Origin: JBHELG01 sp046263195
Lineage (GTDB): Bacteria; Actinomycetota; Nitriliruptoria; Nitriliruptorales; JAHWKO01
Length of the DNA: 19,493 nucleotides
Assembly (NCBI GenBank): GCA_046263195.1
Contig: JBHELG010000148.1
Span: 1 to 19,493, forward strand
Direction: 5' to 3'
Shown: piece by piece, positions 1 to 6,371 of the stretch
Layout: every line of letters starts with the position of its first letter
How positions within the stretch are numbered: position 1 is the first letter of the stretch
The notes under the pieces: model-generated
Seen by the model: the letters and a program-made list of their open reading frames with translations, nothing else
Databases searched by the model: none
What the model was told of the DNA's origin: nothing
Program-made: the position numbers and the translations under genes

Positions 1-177
1 CCTCCGCTCGACGGCTCGGCGGTCGTCGAGCGTCTGCTGCCAGACCGGTGGCTACCGGCATGGGCTCAACTGCGGCAGTACTCGATGGGACTGTTGCTTG
101 TGCTCGTCTTCGTCCTACCCGGGGTGCTGGGGAGGATCTTCGCGGTGGCGCAGCAGTGGTGGATGACGCTGCTCTAG
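1..177 (+). CDS. Site-2-protease-like (M50) membrane peptidase, C-terminal fragment
   Basis: Frame 1 is open from the left edge and ends at TAG 175-177; about 58 residues are visible. It begins with Pro-Pro-Leu-Asp-Gly-Ser, the conserved element of bacterial site-2 proteases in which the Asp is the third zinc ligand of the intramembrane active site. A basic and aromatic stretch follows, then one hydrophobic segment around residues 29-47 (Met-Gly-Leu-Leu-Leu-Val-Leu-Val-Phe-Val), which fits the last transmembrane helix of the short YwhC-like M50 proteins. The HExxH zinc motif would lie upstream of the window. The family cleaves membrane-embedded substrates; the substrate here is unknown. The assignment rests on one short motif plus topology, so an unrelated membrane protein is possible. 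Confidence 0.72.
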   Translation, partial: PPLDGSAVVERLLPDRWLPAWAQLRQYSMGLLLVLVFVLPGVLGRIFAVAQQWWMTLL

Positions 178-254
178 CGTCAACCCGTGAACCGCCGTTC
201 GCCGTCGCGGTCCCACTCAGTAGCCTGACGACCCCCACCACGATCGGAGCCCCG

Positions 255-704
255 ATGCAGAGCTGGTCCTCCCAGTCCGCGCGGGTGCGGGACCTGCGCA
301 AAGAGCTCAAAGAGCTCGAGCGGGAGGAGCCAGGTGAGAAGCGGGCCGAACGTCTCGCCGACTTCGCTCGCCGGGCTCACGAGGAGCGGGCGCTGAACAA
401 GGCGATGCACGTGGCCCAGCTCTGCTTGGAGGAGGATCCGAGGGCGCCGACCTTGCTCGTCGCGGCCTACACCCGTGAGGAGGCCGCGGAGGACCTGCTG
501 CGTGCGCTGTCCGAGCTGGCGAATCTCGGGCGCTGGCTGGGGCGTGATGACCTGGTCGAGATAGCCCGAGGCCGTGCCAGGACCCTCGCTCCCGATTGGC
601 TGGACGAGAGCGCGGGAGGAGAGCGCCGGCGTCGCCTGCGGGCGCTCGCGAGCATGTTCGGCGACGAGTTCGCCGAACATCTGCAGGGGGACGTCCCCAG
701 GTGA
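255..704 (+). CDS. Small helical protein of unknown function
   Basis: This 149-residue protein is not recognised. I chose ATG 255 because longer in-frame starts overlap the peptidase fragment and give low-complexity, unlikely sequence. The ribosome binding site is poor (GGAG about 8 nt upstream). The protein is rich in Glu, Arg, Leu and Ala and predicted almost fully helical: a charged N-terminal helix with a tandem Lys-Glu-Leu repeat (residues ~14-24), then Ala/Leu-rich helices resembling TPR- or HEAT-like hairpins. No signal peptide, membrane segment, cysteine cluster or catalytic motif is visible. It lies 77 nt after the peptidase in the same direction, so cotranscription is likely, and the hairpin at 710-734 starts 5 nt after its stop. 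A cytosolic adaptor role is possible but is pure inference. Confidence 0.65.
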   Translation: MQSWSSQSARVRDLRKELKELEREEPGEKRAERLADFARRAHEERALNKAMHVAQLCLEEDPRAPTLLVAAYTREEAAEDLLRALSELANLGRWLGRDDLVEIARGRARTLAPDWLDESAGGERRRRLRALASMFGDEFAEHLQGDVPR

Positions 705-709
705 CGAAA

Positions 710-734
710 CCGCCCGGGCCTGAGGCCCGGGCGG
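710..734. terminator. Strong, probably bidirectional terminator hairpin
   Basis: A perfect 11-bp stem (CCGCCCGGGCC / GGCCCGGGCGG) closes a 3-nt loop. On the plus strand it lies 5 nt after the stop of the gene ending at 704, but no T-run follows. Read on the minus strand the stem is followed by TTTCGTC, a weak U-tract, so it may terminate a minus-strand transcript coming from 859-945 at least as well. Confidence 0.8.
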
Positions 735-858
735 CTCTGGGTCCCAACACTCGTCGTCGTGTCAACCCGTGCGCAGAGCCCCGGGACGGTGAGCGTGACC
801 AGCTCTCACTGACGTTCGAGCGAGTGACGAGGTGGGATTCGTTTCGACTGGGACGGGC

Positions 859-906
859 CTAACGCCTCATCACCTCGACGGTCACCGAATGACTGCCAGA
901 AGACAT
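859..906 (-). CDS. Candidate 15-residue peptide ORF with near-perfect ribosome binding site
   Basis: On the minus strand ATG 906-904 opens a 15-codon ORF (MSSGSHSVTVEVMRR) closed by TAG 861-859. It is preceded by AGAAAGGAGGTGG (927-915), one of the best matches to the anti-Shine-Dalgarno sequence in the window, ending 8 nt before the ATG. A TATACT hexamer lies upstream at 945-940. The frame does not continue into a longer protein, and no start in the other frames couples to it. The peptide is polar, with no hydrophobic segment, Cys cluster or run of a single amino acid that would mark a classic attenuation leader. It could be a microprotein, the reading frame of a dual-function small RNA ending at the 710-734 hairpin, or a relic of a lost gene start. 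Confidence 0.4.
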   Translation of the reverse strand: MSSGSHSVTVEVMRR

Positions 907-914
907 GTTTTCGA

Positions 915-927
915 CCACCTCCTTTCT
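915..927 (-). promoter_or_regulatory. Consensus Shine-Dalgarno sequence of the 15-codon ORF
   Basis: Minus-strand AGAAAGGAGGTGG contains an uninterrupted AAAGGAGGTG complementary to the 3' end of 16S rRNA, with 8 nt spacing to ATG 906. Most genes in this window have weaker sites or none, which is why this one stands out. Confidence 0.6.
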
Positions 928-939
928 GTCGTGGCGCCG

Positions 940-945
940 AGTATA
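940..945 (-). promoter_or_regulatory. Candidate -10 box upstream of the short ORF
   Basis: Minus-strand TATACT differs from the sigma70-type consensus by one base. A start about 7 nt downstream (near 933) would give a short 5' UTR of about 27 nt holding the Shine-Dalgarno sequence. No good -35 hexamer is present at 16-18 nt; a TTGACG lies too far upstream. Actinobacterial promoters often depend mainly on the -10 box. Confidence 0.4.
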
Positions 946-1019
946 GGCCGGGAGCGGTTTGACGCCACACAGAGAAGCGGCGGCCGTCAACCAGGGCCGA
1001 GGGCCTCTCCGGGCCATCT

Positions 1020-2078
1020 TCAGCGAACCAGGTCGGGGGCGAGGTCGGTGACGGAGGCTGAACCGCACAGTGCAAGGGTGCGTGCCGTCTCCTCGCGCAA
1101 GTGGTCGAGCACGGCCCCGACGCCTTCCGCCCCGCCGGTGGCCAGTCCCCACAGCACCGGGCGGCCAAGCAGCACAGCCCTGGCTCCCAGCGCCAGCGCC
1201 TTCACGACGTCGGTGCCGCGTCGGATACCTCCGTCCACGTAGATCTCGACCGCTCCCGCCACCGCATCCGCGACCTCGCGCAAGGCGTCCGCGGTCGCCA
1301 CGGCCGTGTCGAGTTGGCGGCCTCCGTGATTCGACACGCTCACCGCCGAGGCGCCGGCATCGATGCAGGCCAGCGCGTCATCTCCCCGCACGATCCCTTT
1401 CACGGCGATGGGCAGACCGGAGCGGTCGGCGAACCATCCGATGTCGCCGAAGGCGACGCTGGGGTCAATCTCGCGGGTGGCGTAGCTGGCCAGGCCCGAG
1501 CCCTCGACGTCCGGCATGGCCCGCCCGAGATTCGCCATTTCCATGCCCTCCGGCAGGGTGAAGTTGTTGCGTTCGTCCCGTCTGCGCCGGCCGAGCACAG
1601 GCAGGTCGACGGTGAGCATGAGGGCGAGGTAGCCGGCCTCGACGGCCCGGTCCACGAGCTCGGCCGTCCAGCCGCGGTCCTTGTGGACGTAGAGTTGAAA
1701 CCAGCGCGGGGCATCGGGGGCGGCGGCTGTGACGTTCTCGAGGGCGATGGTGGCGAGTGTCGAGACGATCATCAGGGCGCCGGCCATCGCGGCTCCGCGG
1801 GCGGTGGCCGCCTCACCTTCGTCGTGGGCGAGGCGCTGGTAGGCGAGCGGAGCCACGAGCACGGGCGAGGACACTTCGCTGCCCAGGACGCTGGTCCGGG
1901 TCGACACCTCCGAGACGTCCCGCAGGACGCGGTAGCGCAGACGCATACGTCGCCACGCTGTCTCGTTCTCCGCCAGTGTGATCTCGTCGTCTGCTCCTCC
2001 CGCGTAGTAGTCGAACGCGTCGGGGGCCATGACCGCGCGCGCTTCCCGCTGCAGTCCGTCGAGGTCCAATCGCATCAC
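1020..2078 (-). CDS. FMN-dependent alpha-hydroxy-acid oxidase/dehydrogenase
   Basis: A 352-residue protein of the (S)-2-hydroxy-acid oxidase family (glycolate oxidase, lactate oxidase/monooxygenase, LldD), a single TIM barrel binding FMN that oxidises L-2-hydroxy acids to 2-keto acids. The known catalytic residues can be placed: Tyr25 in YYAGGADDE, Tyr130 in QLYV, Lys227 in VKGI, and His251 and Arg254 in SNHGGRQLD; His251 is the catalytic base. The phosphate-binding part is seen as DGGIRRGTDV (282-291) and LGARAVLLGRP. Length is normal for the soluble class and there is no membrane-targeting insert, so it is probably a cytosolic oxidase, though substrate and electron acceptor cannot be read from sequence. 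Start is GTG 2078 or the adjacent ATG 2075; neither has a clear Shine-Dalgarno site. It appears monocistronic. Confidence 0.93.
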   Translation of the reverse strand: MMRLDLDGLQREARAVMAPDAFDYYAGGADDEITLAENETAWRRMRLRYRVLRDVSEVSTRTSVLGSEVSSPVLVAPLAYQRLAHDEGEAATARGAAMAGALMIVSTLATIALENVTAAAPDAPRWFQLYVHKDRGWTAELVDRAVEAGYLALMLTVDLPVLGRRRRDERNNFTLPEGMEMANLGRAMPDVEGSGLASYATREIDPSVAFGDIGWFADRSGLPIAVKGIVRGDDALACIDAGASAVSVSNHGGRQLDTAVATADALREVADAVAGAVEIYVDGGIRRGTDVVKALALGARAVLLGRPVLWGLATGGAEGVGAVLDHLREETARTLALCGSASVTDLAPDLVR

Positions 2079-2205
2079 CGCCGTCCAAGTCCCGTTGCCG
2101 AGGGCTACCTGGGGAAACGGTTACCACTGTTCGCACGGTGAGGGGTCGCCGCTCCGACGTCCACTGTCCATCCTGTGACCGCACGCACACGCGAGTGGGA
2201 GACGG

Positions 2206-2346
2206 ATGGCCGAAACGCAGCGGGAAGCCACGGGTCAGTCGGACCTCGCCCTGCTTCTCGCCCTGAAGATCGGTTTCGGGGTGGCAACCCCCTCCGACGT
2301 CGAACAGCTCCGCGGCCTTCACCTCGCCCTCGAGGCTCCTGCCTAG
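2206..2346 (+). CDS. Possible small protein in an otherwise gene-free stretch
   Basis: The 525-nt stretch 2079-2603 has no recognisable gene. Its best candidate is a 46-codon plus-strand ORF, ATG 2206 to TAG 2344-2346, with GGGAGA about 5 nt before the start. The peptide is an Ala/Leu-rich amphipathic helix candidate followed by VATPSDVEQLRGLHLALE. The same frame stays open after the TAG for about 60 more codons with GC-rich third positions, as if a longer gene had acquired a stop. The exactly antiparallel minus-strand frame is also open across the stretch, so codon bias cannot settle the strand. No homolog is recognised. The rest of the stretch holds the terminator of the next gene and presumably the promoter of the hydroxy-acid oxidase, for which I see no convincing -35/-10 pair. 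Confidence 0.28.
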   Translation: MAETQREATGQSDLALLLALKIGFGVATPSDVEQLRGLHLALEAPA

Positions 2347-2542
2347 CAGCGTGTCGCGGCGCGGGCGCTCGCGTTCGAGCCGAGCCTCCTCCTCAACGGC
2401 CTGCTGCTGCTTCCCCGCCCTCGGTGGCGGGTCTCTATCCGCGCCGGCGGGCGCGCCCTGGATCGACCCAGCCGACACGCCTGGACGTGTTCGCGCCGGC
2501 GCCCATGAGGACGCCGGCGCGAATGGTGTCACCGAGTGGGAC

Positions 2543-2578
2543 GGGTTGGGCCGCTTTCTAGGGCGAGCGGCCCAACCC
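2543..2578 (-). terminator. Terminator hairpin of the secreted protein gene
   Basis: A perfect 13-bp stem, GGGTTGGGCCGCT (2543-2555) paired with AGCGGCCCAACCC (2566-2578), with a 10-nt loop. It starts 26 nt downstream of the stop of the minus-strand gene ending at 2604. There is no U-run, as is common for actinobacterial terminators. Confidence 0.75.
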
Positions 2579-2603
2579 GGTCGTTACCGCTTCTGTCGTG
2601 GGG

Positions 2604-4253
2604 TCAGGATCCCGCCCATCGCCGTCGTCGTAGCAGCATGGCACCGCTCGCGATGGCGATCGCGATGGCCGCGCTGAACACGCCGAGCGCGCGCAGGATG
2701 GGCTGCTGGCGAGCAGCGGGCACGGCCCTCAGCGACTCCTGACCGCTGACGTTGTCGTGACCGACTGCCTGCACGGCTTCTCCGGCTCCTGGCACCGCCA
2801 CGCCGTTCTCGAGCTCAGGCAGAGGCAGGCCCTTGAACTGGCCTCCCTCGTCGATGCCCGTCGGCGGCAGCGGCGGAGGCGGCGGGGGCACGCAGGCCAG
2901 GCCACCACGTGGCACCTCTGCTTCGACCTCCATGTGACCGAGGCGGATCTCCGCGACCTCCGAGCCCTGCGGCTCCGCCGACTCGAGCACCTCGATGCGC
3001 AAGACGTCGGCCGCGGCGGATACCCGGGTGGGAGTCTCGGTCGGCTCCGAGGTCTCCGACTCGTCACCGATGGCACGCGGAGCCTCGCCGAGAACGATTG
3101 ACAGGATCCCAGGAACCTCGATGCGCAGGCCCTCGTCCCGTTGTCCGCCCAGCAGCTCTTTCAGGTCCTCCACCGTGATGACGTCGTTGTACTCCTCGAC
3201 GACCACGCCCGCCTGGGTGGTTCGGGAGCTGATGCGGAGGACGGGGGTGTTCGGCTCTTCCGCTCCGGGGCCGAAATCGGGCCCGAAGCGGATCCACCCG
3301 GTGTTGTCTATACCGCCGGCGTTCGCCACGAGGCGCCATGGTCCGAGGACCTCGATCGTCGTCTCGGCCTGTCCTTCCGCGCCTCCCGTGAAGAGCGTGA
3401 TCGGCAGCAGTGTCGCCCTCACCTCGGAAGCGATGCCGTAGTCATTCCCGACCAGCTGTCCGTTTTCGCTGTACTGACCCGCAAGGTAGGACTGCGAGGT
3501 CGTCCAGCCGACGGAGCGCTTTTTGATGCCCTGTCCGGTTGTCACGTTCGTGGCGATGAGCGGCTGCTCGAGGCCCGGGTTCCCGTCGTCAGTCTCGCCG
3601 AGGTCCAGCAATTCGACGTCCGCCACCGAAGCCAGCCCGAAGCCGAAGTCCTCCTCGTACGCCTTCGGTGGTGGACCGAGGGCGAAGCGGGTGGGCGGTT
3701 CAGGAGACTTGTAGATGCAGGGGTCGTCCGAGTTCCAGTTCGCTGAGGCCTCACCCCGGGCGAGGGAGAGGTAGAGCAGGGGGTCCAGGTCGAGATCGAT
3801 GCTCTGGGTGTCAGGCGTGCCCACCGTGGGCGGCGCCGCCTGCTTGGCGACGCCCGCGAGGGCGATCGCAGCGTCACCCGAAGGAACCTCTTCCAGCACG
3901 CCGGCTTCGAGCGCAACCCCACGCCCCCAGCTGATCTTGCCGGGCGCCTCGGGGTTGACCACGAACCGCCCCGTCTCGTCCGCCCGCTGCGTCAACCCCG
4001 TCGGGTCCTGCGGGTTGTGCTTCACCGCCGCCGCCGAACCGGCCACGTTGGCGTTGACGAGGCGGGTGGTCCCGAGCTGGAGGAGATGGGTGTGCAGGTA
4101 GGTCCCGGTGGCATAGCCGCTGAAGACCGCTTGCTTGATGGGAACCGCATGTGGCCCCCCGTGGCCTGCGGTCGCCGTGCCCGGCGCACCGAGTGCCAGG
4201 GCCATGGTCGCCGCGCCAACCCCGGCGACCAGTCTCGGATGCTTCCGTCTCAT
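2604..4253 (-). CDS. Large secreted, C-terminally membrane-anchored surface protein
   Basis: The 549-residue product starts at ATG 4253, chosen because AAGGAGTG lies just upstream and the start gives a proper signal peptide; longer in-frame starts give non-signal sequence. Residues 1-~29 are MRRK, a hydrophobic core and ATA-GHGG, a typical Sec signal. The mature part is acidic, Gly/Asn/Thr-rich and predicted mainly beta, opening with FSGYATGTYLHT. A proline run (PPPPPPLPP) sits near 456-464 and overlaps an LPPTG pentapeptide at 462-466. The end is a hydrophobic helix (~522-541) followed by RRRR, a membrane stop-transfer. LPPTG matches a sortase motif but lies about 60 residues before the helix, so sortase anchoring is doubtful. 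It vaguely resembles actinobacterial 'choice-of-anchor' surface proteins; I do not claim a family. Monocistronic, with its own terminator. Confidence 0.85.
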   Translation of the reverse strand: MRRKHPRLVAGVGAATMALALGAPGTATAGHGGPHAVPIKQAVFSGYATGTYLHTHLLQLGTTRLVNANVAGSAAAVKHNPQDPTGLTQRADETGRFVVNPEAPGKISWGRGVALEAGVLEEVPSGDAAIALAGVAKQAAPPTVGTPDTQSIDLDLDPLLYLSLARGEASANWNSDDPCIYKSPEPPTRFALGPPPKAYEEDFGFGLASVADVELLDLGETDDGNPGLEQPLIATNVTTGQGIKKRSVGWTTSQSYLAGQYSENGQLVGNDYGIASEVRATLLPITLFTGGAEGQAETTIEVLGPWRLVANAGGIDNTGWIRFGPDFGPGAEEPNTPVLRISSRTTQAGVVVEEYNDVITVEDLKELLGGQRDEGLRIEVPGILSIVLGEAPRAIGDESETSEPTETPTRVSAAADVLRIEVLESAEPQGSEVAEIRLGHMEVEAEVPRGGLACVPPPPPPLPPTGIDEGGQFKGLPLPELENGVAVPGAGEAVQAVGHDNVSGQESLRAVPAARQQPILRALGVFSAAIAIAIASGAMLLRRRRWAGS

Positions 4254-4564
4254 CAAGGCACTCCTTATCATCACAGTTCGCCCAAAACGAACAGGTGCGG
4301 GGGCGCTCCTGCTGTCCTCGTGTCCCCTTCCCCAAATGCGGACCCACGCCGCGCCCAACTCCCTACTTCGACCCCGTCGGTCGGGAGTCCTGCCGGCGTG
4401 ACGGCAACTTGTCAGAAAGGCCACCGTCCTCCCACCCGTCCCCTTCGGGCGGGGCGCCCGTCCCGTCCTGGTCCGCGACGAAGGTCGCGACCCCGCCTCG
4501 ACGCGTGGGAGCAAGCCATCAGGCAGGCGCGAATCGCGCGCACCCTTCGCCCGGATGACCGACG

Positions 4565-4602
4565 TCTACCTGGTAAATCAGGCCAGATAAGCGTCAGGTA
4601 GA
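4565..4602. promoter_or_regulatory. Inverted repeat, candidate operator
   Basis: TCTACCTG (4565-4572) and CAGGTAGA (4595-4602) form a perfect 8-bp inverted repeat with a 22-nt spacer, which itself contains the partially palindromic CAGG/CCAG elements. The spacer is far richer in A/T than its surroundings. It lies about 115 nt before the plus-strand start 4716 and 310 nt before the minus-strand start 4253, so a regulator bound here could affect either gene. Confidence 0.4.
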
Positions 4603-4702
4603 GGTCTAGGTGGCGGCACGGGCCGGCTGCAGGACCGGTTCCACCCGCCCCGCCCCGGCAACGTGGCTGCGGCGGATCCACCGTCCAGGCGATCCCTCCC
4701 GC

Positions 4703-4708
4703 TAAATT
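4703..4708 (+). promoter_or_regulatory. -10 box of a leaderless transcript
   Basis: TAAATT fits the TANNNT -10 consensus and ends 7 nt before ATG 4716, so transcription would start at or within a base of the A of the start codon. No Shine-Dalgarno sequence lies between. No -35 element is recognisable. Confidence 0.5.
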
Positions 4709-4715
4709 TCGCGGC

Positions 4716-6371
4716 ATGGATATTCGGGACATCCCGCCGCCCAAGGGCAACGAGCCCATCTCCGACCTCTTGGCCCGGCACCTGTCGGAGGGCCACGACC
4801 TGGTCGACCTCGCTCTGCTCGATGAGCGTTCCACGCCTTCTGATCGCCTGAGTTGGGTCGCGGGCGCCAGGGACCGTGTCCTCAGCGACCATACGCTCGT
4901 CGAGCCCCGCCCTGGCGACGCCAGGCGCATACTGCACCTCCTGGTTCACGCTGCGCGCCGTCAGAATCGTCGCTCACTACGCCGACTCCATGCCGCGCTC
5001 GTGAACGAATCGACCCTGGGATATCTCGGCTACATCCTCGAGTCGGTGGTCGAAGGCTTCGTCCTGCAGGCGCTGGAACCACCTCACGTGCGCAACGTCG
5101 GCTGGTGGCTCGCAGCGAAAGGGACGCATCCCAAGCCGGTGAAGGTGGGCATCGCACTGCTGGCGGTCACCAGCGTCGACGTCGACGCTCGTGACCTGCT
5201 TCTCACGCTCGGCCGTCATGACGAGTTCAGTCTTCACGTCGCGGCCGCGTTGGCGAACGGCGACTCGGAACCGGAGGCCTCCCTGTGGCGACTCGCCCGG
5301 GAGGTGGACGGGTGGGGCCGGATCCATGCGGTCGAACAGCTCTCCGACAGCAAGAACCCGGCGATCCAGGCCTGGCTGCTGCGCGGGGGCTTCCGCAACA
5401 GGATTGCGGACGGGTACCTGGCCCACATCGCCGCGGTGACGGGAGACCTCGCCACCGCTCTGGGCCGGCATGACGTCGACGAGGCCCTGCTGCGAGGAGG
5501 ACGCGACATCGTCCGGGCGCTGCTCGCCGACTACGCGCCCACTTTCAACATCGACGACTACGACCCCGCCGCCGTCACCCTCTCCAACCTGCTGAGGCAC
5601 CTGCGGGATCGCCCCGGTGAGTTGGAGGACTTCCTGGCAGTCGACGCCATTCGCGACTATCTGGGGGATCGGGAGGCGGACTGGGACGAGCGCTCCACGA
5701 GGGGATGGACGGTCGCGCGACGGGTGTGGATGGAGGCCGTCTGCCGCCAGATCCTGTCGCGGCCGGCATGGCGCAATCTCGTCGAGGAGGGCTTGGAGTC
5801 GGACGACGAGAACACCTTCCACGCGGCTGACCAGGTGGCGCGCAGGTTGGGGATCGGCACCTTCGATGCTCATCTGCGTCGCCTCCATGACCACCCGCTC
5901 GACCAGACCTGTTGGCTGCGGGCCTTGCATGACTGCTCATCGCAGCGGATCGATGAGGTTGTCAGCCTGGCGGAGGAGAAACTGCCCCTCGACGAGATAG
6001 GGACCGGCCCGGCGGAGAGCGCCGGAGACGGATCCGACTATGCCGCCCATCGTTGCCTGGGGGTGGTCGTCCAGCAACTCGGTCGCTTCTCTGGCAAGGG
6101 CTGGCGCCTGATCGCGACGGCGCTGCAGAGTCCTGTGGTGTGGAACCGGAACCTGGCTCTCCATGCCCTGGCCGACTGGGACCGTCGCGACTGGCCAGAG
6201 GAAACGCGTCGGCTCCTGAAAGCGGCAAGGAGGAACGAGCCCACGGACTGGACTGCCAGAGAGATCGGGCGTCTGCTGCGCGAAGCGACACCTCGCGGCA
6301 TGCGGCGCTGGGCCCTCAGCCGGAGTGGCGCGGCGACGACGGGCCAGCTGTCGGCTGACCGCCCCGCCTAG
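4716..6371 (+). CDS. Helical-repeat (HEAT-like) protein of unknown function
   Basis: The product is 551 residues, cytosolic by appearance (no signal or membrane segment). ATG 4716 is chosen because of the -10 box 7 nt upstream and the MDIRDIPPP start; transcripts would be leaderless. It is nearly all alpha-helical, with recurring ~35-45-residue helix pairs, including a conserved-looking central block near residues 165-230 (HDEFSLHVAAAL... WGRIHAVEQLSD... WLLRGGFRNRI) that reads like HEAT or PBS-lyase repeats. No catalytic motif, metal cluster or nucleotide-binding loop is seen. I recall similar Bacillus proteins carrying the label 'limonene hydroxylase', but nothing here supports a redox enzyme, so I do not use that name. 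Its stop overlaps the stop of the convergent gene within a shared CTAG. Confidence 0.8.
   Translation: MDIRDIPPPKGNEPISDLLARHLSEGHDLVDLALLDERSTPSDRLSWVAGARDRVLSDHTLVEPRPGDARRILHLLVHAARRQNRRSLRRLHAALVNESTLGYLGYILESVVEGFVLQALEPPHVRNVGWWLAAKGTHPKPVKVGIALLAVTSVDVDARDLLLTLGRHDEFSLHVAAALANGDSEPEASLWRLAREVDGWGRIHAVEQLSDSKNPAIQAWLLRGGFRNRIADGYLAHIAAVTGDLATALGRHDVDEALLRGGRDIVRALLADYAPTFNIDDYDPAAVTLSNLLRHLRDRPGELEDFLAVDAIRDYLGDREADWDERSTRGWTVARRVWMEAVCRQILSRPAWRNLVEEGLESDDENTFHAADQVARRLGIGTFDAHLRRLHDHPLDQTCWLRALHDCSSQRIDEVVSLAEEKLPLDEIGTGPAESAGDGSDYAAHRCLGVVVQQLGRFSGKGWRLIATALQSPVVWNRNLALHALADWDRRDWPEETRRLLKAARRNEPTDWTAREIGRLLREATPRGMRRWALSRSGAATTGQLSADRPA

Larger units (their letters stand above)
4254..4715. 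other. Divergent intergenic region of 462 nt
   Basis: This separates the divergent secreted-protein gene (minus) and the helical-repeat gene (plus). It holds a small hairpin CGCGAC-GAAG-GTCGCG (4474-4489), the inverted repeat at 4565-4602 in a locally AT-richer patch, and the -10 box of the plus-strand gene. ORFs here are low-complexity Arg/Pro/Ser translations of GC-rich sequence and do not look coding. I compared the long 5' leader of the secreted-protein gene with my memory of c-di-GMP and c-di-AMP riboswitch cores and saw no convincing match. Confidence 0.6.

Noticed and set aside
1101..2141. 346-codon plus-strand ORF
   Set aside because: It is the antisense of the FMN hydroxy-acid oxidase, whose motifs are unambiguous; the antisense product is His/Gly/Arg-rich with no family features.
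4254..4514. 87-residue N-terminal extension of the secreted protein
   Set aside because: It would bury the signal peptide; the SD site AAGGAGTG supports ATG 4253.
4254..4700. Riboswitch in the long leader of the secreted-protein gene
   Set aside because: I compared it from memory with c-di-GMP and c-di-AMP riboswitch cores; the conserved blocks are not there.
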